A stretch of 64,000 nt of DNA, taken from Neobacillus rhizosphaerae. GTDB lineage: Bacteria > Bacillota > Bacilli > Bacillales > Cytobacillaceae. Shown here piece after piece: positions 60,123 through 64,000 of the stretch (the stretch's first letter is position 1; each line of letters begins with the position of its first letter). Position numbers and translations under genes: made by a program. The DNA is taken from the NCBI RefSeq assembly GCF_937468385.1, contig NZ_CALBWS010000026.1, positions 19,672-83,671 of the forward strand, given 5' to 3'. A model generated the notes under the pieces. It saw only the letters and a program-made list of their open reading frames with translations. It did no database searches and was not told the DNA's origin.

Positions 60123-61554
60123 AATTGAAAATTATATGAAACAACGTGCGGGGCTTGGAATAAGTTTTGATCTAGGAGTCAGGAAATTAAAGATTCTTAA
60201 AAAAGATGTTCACATTTACTATGTAAATGGATTATGTGATACCCGTTATATTATTCAACTTATTGAAGAATTAGTAGAAATCAATGATCATGAAAAATTA
60301 TCAACTGACCTATTTAAGATCATTTATAATCGACTTGTTAATCAATCTGTCGAACAAGTAAAAACGCTTGATAAAGTGGTCGATCAGGTCCTGTCTGGTT
60401 TAATCGCTGTTGTAATGGAAGGACAAAACATCGCTCTTGTAGTTGATGTTAGAAGCTATCCAGGTCGAGCGCCCCAAGAGCCGGATACAGAAAAGGTAGT
60501 TAGAGGAGCCCGGGATGGGTTTGTTGAAAATATTATTATAAATACTGGTTTAACAAGAAGGAGGATTCGTGACGGTCGGCTTCGTTTTGAGATGCTTAAG
60601 GTGGGCAAGCGTTCAAAAACAGATGTAGCCTTAGGTTACTTAGAAGATGTCGCCGATGCAGATTTATTGAATATATTAAGGAAAGAACTAAAAGCCATCG
60701 ATGTTGATGGAATCCCAATGGCAGATAAAACGATTGAAGAATTTATTGTAAAACAGGGTTGGAATCCTTTTCCAATTGTAAGATATACAGAACGAGCAGA
60801 TGTAGCAGCAGCACATATATTAGAAGGGCATGTTATTATTTATTGTGACACTTCTCCAAGTGTGATTATCACCCCAACTACATATTTTCATCATGTCCAG
60901 CACGCGGAAGAGTTTAGGGAATCACCGGCATCAGGAACTTTTGTACGCTGGACTCGTTTTTTAGGTGTTTTAACGTCGATATATTTACTGCCATTATGGA
61001 TGTTGTTCGTTTTAGAACCCTCCATGTTACCGGAAAAACTTTCATTTATTGGTCCAAATGAACAAACGAATATTCCAGTTGTTATTCAATTAATTTTAGC
61101 TGATTTTGGAATAGAATTCTTACGAATGGCCGCCATTCATACTCCAACTCCTTTATCAACAGCAATGGGTTTAATTGCTGCAGTATTGATTGGACAAATT
61201 ACGATTGATGTAGGGTTGTTTGTTCCAGAGGTTATCCTTTATGTTGCAGTAGCCGGTATTGGTACATTTACTACTCCAAGCTATGAGTTAGGTGTGGCAA
61301 ATAAGATTTCTAGAATGACTCTATTGTTATTAGTAGCGGCATTCCATACCCCTGGTTTTGTCATAGGCAGTACCCTGTTGTTTCTCTTTCTTGTTCACAT
61401 GCGTACCCTTAATACACCGTATTTTTGGCCATTTCTCCCTTTTGAGCCAAAAGGATTTTTACAGATTGTTTTCCGTAGGGCAATTCCGGGTTCATTTCTA
61501 AGACCTAGTATTGTTCATCCGAGAAACCGATTCCGGCAGCCACCTAAAGGATAA
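60073..61554 (+). CDS. spoVAF: SpoVAF, GerA-type spore membrane protein
   Basis: A 493-residue protein homologous to the A subunits of spore germinant receptors. The N-terminal ~290 residues are soluble (GerA domain, with VVDVRSYPGRAPQEPDTEKVVRGARDGF as hallmark), then four or five membrane segments (~300-450) with TPTPLSTAMGLIAAVLIGQ, and a basic tail. ATG 60073 follows AAAGGAGTGG. Length equals B. subtilis SpoVAF. Last gene of this operon; lysA follows. Confidence 0.94.
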   Translation: MTEIQDQKWPIPKSVNEIENYMKQRAGLGISFDLGVRKLKILKKDVHIYYVNGLCDTRYIIQLIEELVEINDHEKLSTDLFKIIYNRLVNQSVEQVKTLDKVVDQVLSGLIAVVMEGQNIALVVDVRSYPGRAPQEPDTEKVVRGARDGFVENIIINTGLTRRRIRDGRLRFEMLKVGKRSKTDVALGYLEDVADADLLNILRKELKAIDVDGIPMADKTIEEFIVKQGWNPFPIVRYTERADVAAAHILEGHVIIYCDTSPSVIITPTTYFHHVQHAEEFRESPASGTFVRWTRFLGVLTSIYLLPLWMLFVLEPSMLPEKLSFIGPNEQTNIPVVIQLILADFGIEFLRMAAIHTPTPLSTAMGLIAAVLIGQITIDVGLFVPEVILYVAVAGIGTFTTPSYELGVANKISRMTLLLLVAAFHTPGFVIGSTLLFLFLVHMRTLNTPYFWPFLPFEPKGFLQIVFRRAIPGSFLRPSIVHPRNRFRQPPKG

Positions 61555-61864
61555 GGTGAAACTCAATCAGTTGGGGGGTCCACTCTACACTGATTGTTAG
61601 TTAAACCAATCGGGCTTTTACGGGCAGTTGATCCTGCACCTTTTCATTTTTAGTTCTATCAAAGTCTTAAAGTCTGATCTTACTTCCCGTTAATGCTGGA
61701 TAAAAAATAAGAATTTATTGCGGTTTTTTTTTTGTTATGCTAAAGTATTTTTAATTAAATAAAGGAATAAAGGATTTTAAATAGGCAGTTTCTTTTGCGG
61801 ATTCTGTCTATTATTTATTTACTATCTTTTATGACTGAGAGTCATTACGGAGAGAGGGAAGGGA
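61555..61864 (+). other. 310-base intergenic region between spoVAF and lysA
   Basis: No gene seen. CAATCAGT (61564-61571) can pair with ACTGATTG (61589-61596); alternatively GATTG (61592-61596) can pair with CAATC (61607-61611), so two exclusive hairpins are possible. TTTT follows GGGC, so one may be a weak terminator of spoVAF. There is no lysine riboswitch signature. A small hairpin ATGAC/GTCAT lies just before the lysA ribosome site GAGAGAGGGAAGGG. The lysA promoter is not clear. Confidence 0.45.
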
Positions 61865-63169
61865 ATGCATTTTTACGGGACAACAGCCATAAATAAAAAT
61901 GGACATTTAGAAATAGGCGGAGTCGATGCTGTAGAATTAACTCGAGATTTTGGAACTCCCCTATATGTTTATGACGTGGCATTAATGAGAGAAAGAGCGC
62001 GGGGATTTAAACAGGCATTTGAAGAACAAAACATAAAGTCTCAAGTCGCTTATGCAAGCAAAGCTTTTTCAACTGTAGCAATGGTGCAGCTTGCTAACGA
62101 GGAAGGGTTATCACTTGACGTTGTTTCTGGCGGTGAATTGTATACAGCATTAGCTGCGGGCTTCCCGTCTGAGAGAATTCATTTTCATGGAAATAATAAA
62201 AGCAGAGAAGAATTAGAAATGGCCTTGGACAACGGAATTGGCTGCATTGTTGTGGATAATTTTTTCGAAATGGAGCTATTGAAAACGATTTGCCAAAAGA
62301 AAAATGTTAACGTCAACATTCTCTTACGGGTTACTCCGGGAATTGAAGCACATACACATGATTACATTTTAACCGGTCAAGAAGATTCGAAATTTGGTTT
62401 TGACCTTCAAAATGGCCAAGCAGAAGCAGCATTAAAAACAGCTCTTCAATTTGACTGTTTTGACGTTCTTGGTCTACACTGCCACATTGGTTCGCAAATA
62501 TTTGAAACCACCGGTTTTTTACTGGCTGCAAAGAAAATAGTGGAACAAATGGCAGGATGGAAAAATGAGCTTGGCTTCGAAGCAAAGGTATTAAACTTGG
62601 GAGGCGGCTTTGGCATCCGTTATACAAAAGAAGATGAACCAAAACCACCTTCTCAATATGTGAGTGAAATTATTAGGGAAGTTAAAATATTGACAGAGCA
62701 ATTTGCTTTAAAGTTGCCAGAAATATGGATTGAACCTGGACGCTCACTTGTCGGTGATGCGGGTATCACCCTTTATCAAGTTGGATCTTCCAAAGAAGTT
62801 CCAGGGGTAAGGAAGTATTTAGCTATTGATGGTGGAATGAGTGATAATATTCGGCCTGCTCTTTATCAAGCCAAGTATGAGGCAGTCCTTGCCAATAAAC
62901 CGTTAGCCCGAACAAGTGAGACGGTGTCGATTGCTGGGAAATGCTGCGAATCAGGAGATATGCTGATATGGGATTTACCTTTGCCCGAAGCAGGTAAAGA
63001 AGATATTCTTGCGGTATTTTGCACGGGTGCTTACGGCTATTCCATGTCTAACAACTATAACCGTTTACCCCGTCCAGCCGTTGTTTTTGTTGAAAAAGGG
63101 AAAGCCATTTTGGTTGTAAAAAGAGAGTCCTATGAAGACTTAGTTAGACTTGATTTACCATTAAAATAA
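61865..63169 (+). CDS. lysA: Diaminopimelate decarboxylase
   Basis: Last step of lysine synthesis, PLP-dependent. A 434-residue fold-type III enzyme with the PLP lysine in VAYASKAFST (about Lys62), HGNNKS, LGLHCHIGSQIFE, LNLGGGFGIRY, WIEPGRSLVGDAG and the dimer-site segments CCESGDML and GAYGYSMSNNYN. ATG 61865 is preceded by a rich GAGGGAAGGG. Same place as in B. subtilis, after spoVAF. Confidence 0.96.
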   Translation: MHFYGTTAINKNGHLEIGGVDAVELTRDFGTPLYVYDVALMRERARGFKQAFEEQNIKSQVAYASKAFSTVAMVQLANEEGLSLDVVSGGELYTALAAGFPSERIHFHGNNKSREELEMALDNGIGCIVVDNFFEMELLKTICQKKNVNVNILLRVTPGIEAHTHDYILTGQEDSKFGFDLQNGQAEAALKTALQFDCFDVLGLHCHIGSQIFETTGFLLAAKKIVEQMAGWKNELGFEAKVLNLGGGFGIRYTKEDEPKPPSQYVSEIIREVKILTEQFALKLPEIWIEPGRSLVGDAGITLYQVGSSKEVPGVRKYLAIDGGMSDNIRPALYQAKYEAVLANKPLARTSETVSIAGKCCESGDMLIWDLPLPEAGKEDILAVFCTGAYGYSMSNNYNRLPRPAVVFVEKGKAILVVKRESYEDLVRLDLPLK

Positions 63170-63173
63170 GAAA

Positions 63174-63233
63174 AAGCTGCCGTAAAATCGGCAGCTCAGG
63201 CTGTCGAAAAACCTTCGACAGCCTTTATTTTTT
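63174..63233 (+). terminator. Tandem terminators after lysA
   Basis: First hairpin AGCTGCCG/CGGCAGCT (63175-63196), second GGCTGTCGAA/TTCGACAGCC (63199-63223), the second followed by a long T-rich tail. Confidence 0.85.
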
Positions 63234-63290
63234 ATGTCACTTTAACATTTCACTGCGTTAATTTATTATAACATTATTAATGCGACATGT

Positions 63291-63423
63291 CTGTTGGTTT
63301 GCGCTCCAGGCGCTTCGCTTTCCGCGGGCGTGCCGGGGAGCCTCCTCGTCACTTCGCTCCTGCGGGGTCTCCCCAGCCCCGTACTCCCGCAGGAGTCTTC
63401 GCGCCTTCCGCTCCAATCAACAG
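63291..63423 (-). repeat. GC-rich palindromic repeat, copy 1 (CTGTTGATTGGAGCGGA family)
   Basis: On the minus strand it reads CTGTTGATTGGAGCGGAAGG, then GAAGACTCCTGCGGGAG, GGGGAGACCCCGCAGG, and ends near CCAACAG. The ends CTGTTGGTT and AATCAACAG are inverted copies. Much richer in GC than the rest. This family is common between genes in Bacillaceae; its function is not known to me. Confidence 0.75.
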
Positions 63424-63475
63424 GTGCAAATTCAATAATGTCCACACACAACCAAAAAAATAAGTGGTGGAATCT

Positions 63476-63915
63476 ATGTTTAAACCAAGAGAATCTTCCC
63501 AAAGTGAATATGAATTTGTGTCTATTGATGAATTAGTTCCTGATTCCATTTAAAGGAAAATGTAAATAAGCATAAATACACGAGAGAAGAAGTTGAAGTA
63601 GAAACTCGTGAATACTTTGATGAATTAAACAAGGCTATTGAAGAGGATAGAATAAAGCATGGAAAAAAGCCATTGAAGGAAAAGGTAAGGTTAAATCGCT
63701 TATCTAAATCGGGAAAATTGCTTTTTAAATTTAGAAAGGAAAAAATTGAGCGAAGCTTCGCAGACAAAAGAGCTGCATGGGCTTTGCTACTGCCGGTTAC
63801 GGGGATTAAAGAATGCAAGTGAACAGGCTCTCCTTACAGCAGCCTGCCAAAATATAAAAAAAGATTGCGACACACTTAGCCAGGTTAGAAAAAGTGTGTT
63901 GCAATTCTTTAGGTT
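63476..63915 (+). pseudogene. Remnant of an IS1182-family transposase, internally deleted and frameshifted
   Basis: An N-terminal piece MFKPRESSQSEYEFVSIDEL ends in a stop at 63551 after one missing base; shifting frame restores DSHLK-type sequence and then KHKYTREEVEVETREYFDEL and KAIEEDRIKHGKKPLKEK, a mid-protein IS1182 segment. It jumps to RLNRLSKSGKLLFKFRKEKI and the C-terminal ERSFAD...ELHGLCYCRLRGLKNASEQA, where a second shift near 63770 is needed. A third shift at an A7 run (63856-63862) restores KKIATHLARLEKVCCNSLG. Most of the catalytic centre is lost. Not functional. Confidence 0.8.
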
Positions 63916-63926
63916 GATTTGCCACC

Positions 63927-64000
63927 CTGTTGATTGGAGCGGAGGGCACTCGACTCCTGCGGGAAAGAGAGGTCACGGGAGACCCCGCAGGCGCATATAG
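63927..64000 (+). repeat. GC-rich repeat, copy 2, inverted and cut by window end
   Basis: Starts CTGTTGATTGGAGCGGAGGG, has CGACTCCTGCGGGA and GGGAGACCCCGCAGG, in the opposite orientation to copy 1. It follows the transposase remnant by ~12 bases. Confidence 0.75.

Noticed and set aside
61555..61864. Lysine riboswitch before lysA
   Set aside because: None of the conserved L-box sequence blocks could be found; only small hairpins are present.
63266..63549. ORFs on both strands at 63266-63549
   Set aside because: They arise from the GC-rich repeat and read through its palindromic parts; no protein family is recognised.
1..64000. CRISPR arrays, tRNA or rRNA genes, prophage
   Set aside because: No regularly spaced repeats, no tRNA-like cloverleaf sequence and no phage structural genes were noticed in the window.

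Overview
The window is an AT-rich chromosomal segment from an endospore-forming Bacillaceae member (Bacillus, Neobacillus or Mesobacillus-like). The evidence is the spoIIA/sigF, spoVA, dacF, spoIIM and mciZ genes, classic Shine-Dalgarno sites, sigma-54/BkdR control of branched-chain catabolism, and a gene order that follows the yqi-yqj-yqk-fur-xerD-drm-spoIIA-lysA region of Bacillus subtilis with insertions and losses. No phage, plasmid or CRISPR locus is seen. Gene identifications are by eye from protein motifs and remembered homologues; no database search was run. Layout. 1-0.7 kb: the end of a glycerophosphodiesterase gene and small membrane protein YqzF. 0.9-11.4 kb: bkdR and the bkd operon (ptb-bcd-buk-lpdV-bkdAA-bkdAB-bkdB) behind a near-perfect -24/-12 promoter with an upstream dyad. 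11.5-16.7 kb: mutA-mutB-meaB for methylmalonyl-CoA. 16.8-24.8 kb: bacilliredoxin brxB, an arginine-type ABC transporter with two ARG-box-like operators, yqjA, yqjB, a 32-codon Prli42-like gene, mce, pccB-like yqjD and yqjE. 25-40 kb: dinB, zwf, rnz, namA, a glycosyltransferase, proI behind a proline T-box, yqjP, yqjQ, then an unusual pair made of a ketoacyl-synthase homologue without its first catalytic His and a membrane sensor kinase, then a LexA-controlled yqjW-yqjX cluster with divergent yqzH. 40-46 kb: iron-sulfur and hydrolase genes and an inserted ketone-body/leucine module (HMG-CoA lyase; thiolase and scoAB divergent from it). 46-51.7 kb: yqkE, yqkF, mciZ, nudF, an EndoQ-like nuclease, spoIIM, fur, yqzK, xerD. 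51.9-63.2 kb: the nucleoside operon drm-punA-pdp, dacF, spoIIAA-AB-sigF, a spoVA operon reduced to AA-AB-AEA-AF, and lysA. 63.3-64 kb: a decayed IS1182-type transposase between inverted copies of a GC-rich repeat. How the genes fit together. Bcd and the BkdA/B/LpdV complex turn Leu, Ile and Val into branched acyl-CoAs; Ptb and Buk can convert these to acids with ATP gain. Propionyl-CoA can be carboxylated (YqjD-type subunit), epimerised (Mce) and rearranged to succinyl-CoA (MutAB, protected by MeaB). Leucine-derived HMG-CoA can be split and its acetoacetate activated and thiolysed by the 42-46 kb module. The right third is dominated by sporulation genes with sigma-H, sigma-E and sigma-F-like promoters. 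Two repeat families punctuate intergenic DNA: a GAAAAGCG...CTGGACAAT element (six whole or partial copies) and the CTGTTGATTGGAGCGGA element at the right end. The best candidate for something undescribed is the KS0-like ketosynthase plus histidine kinase pair at 34.9-37.8 kb.
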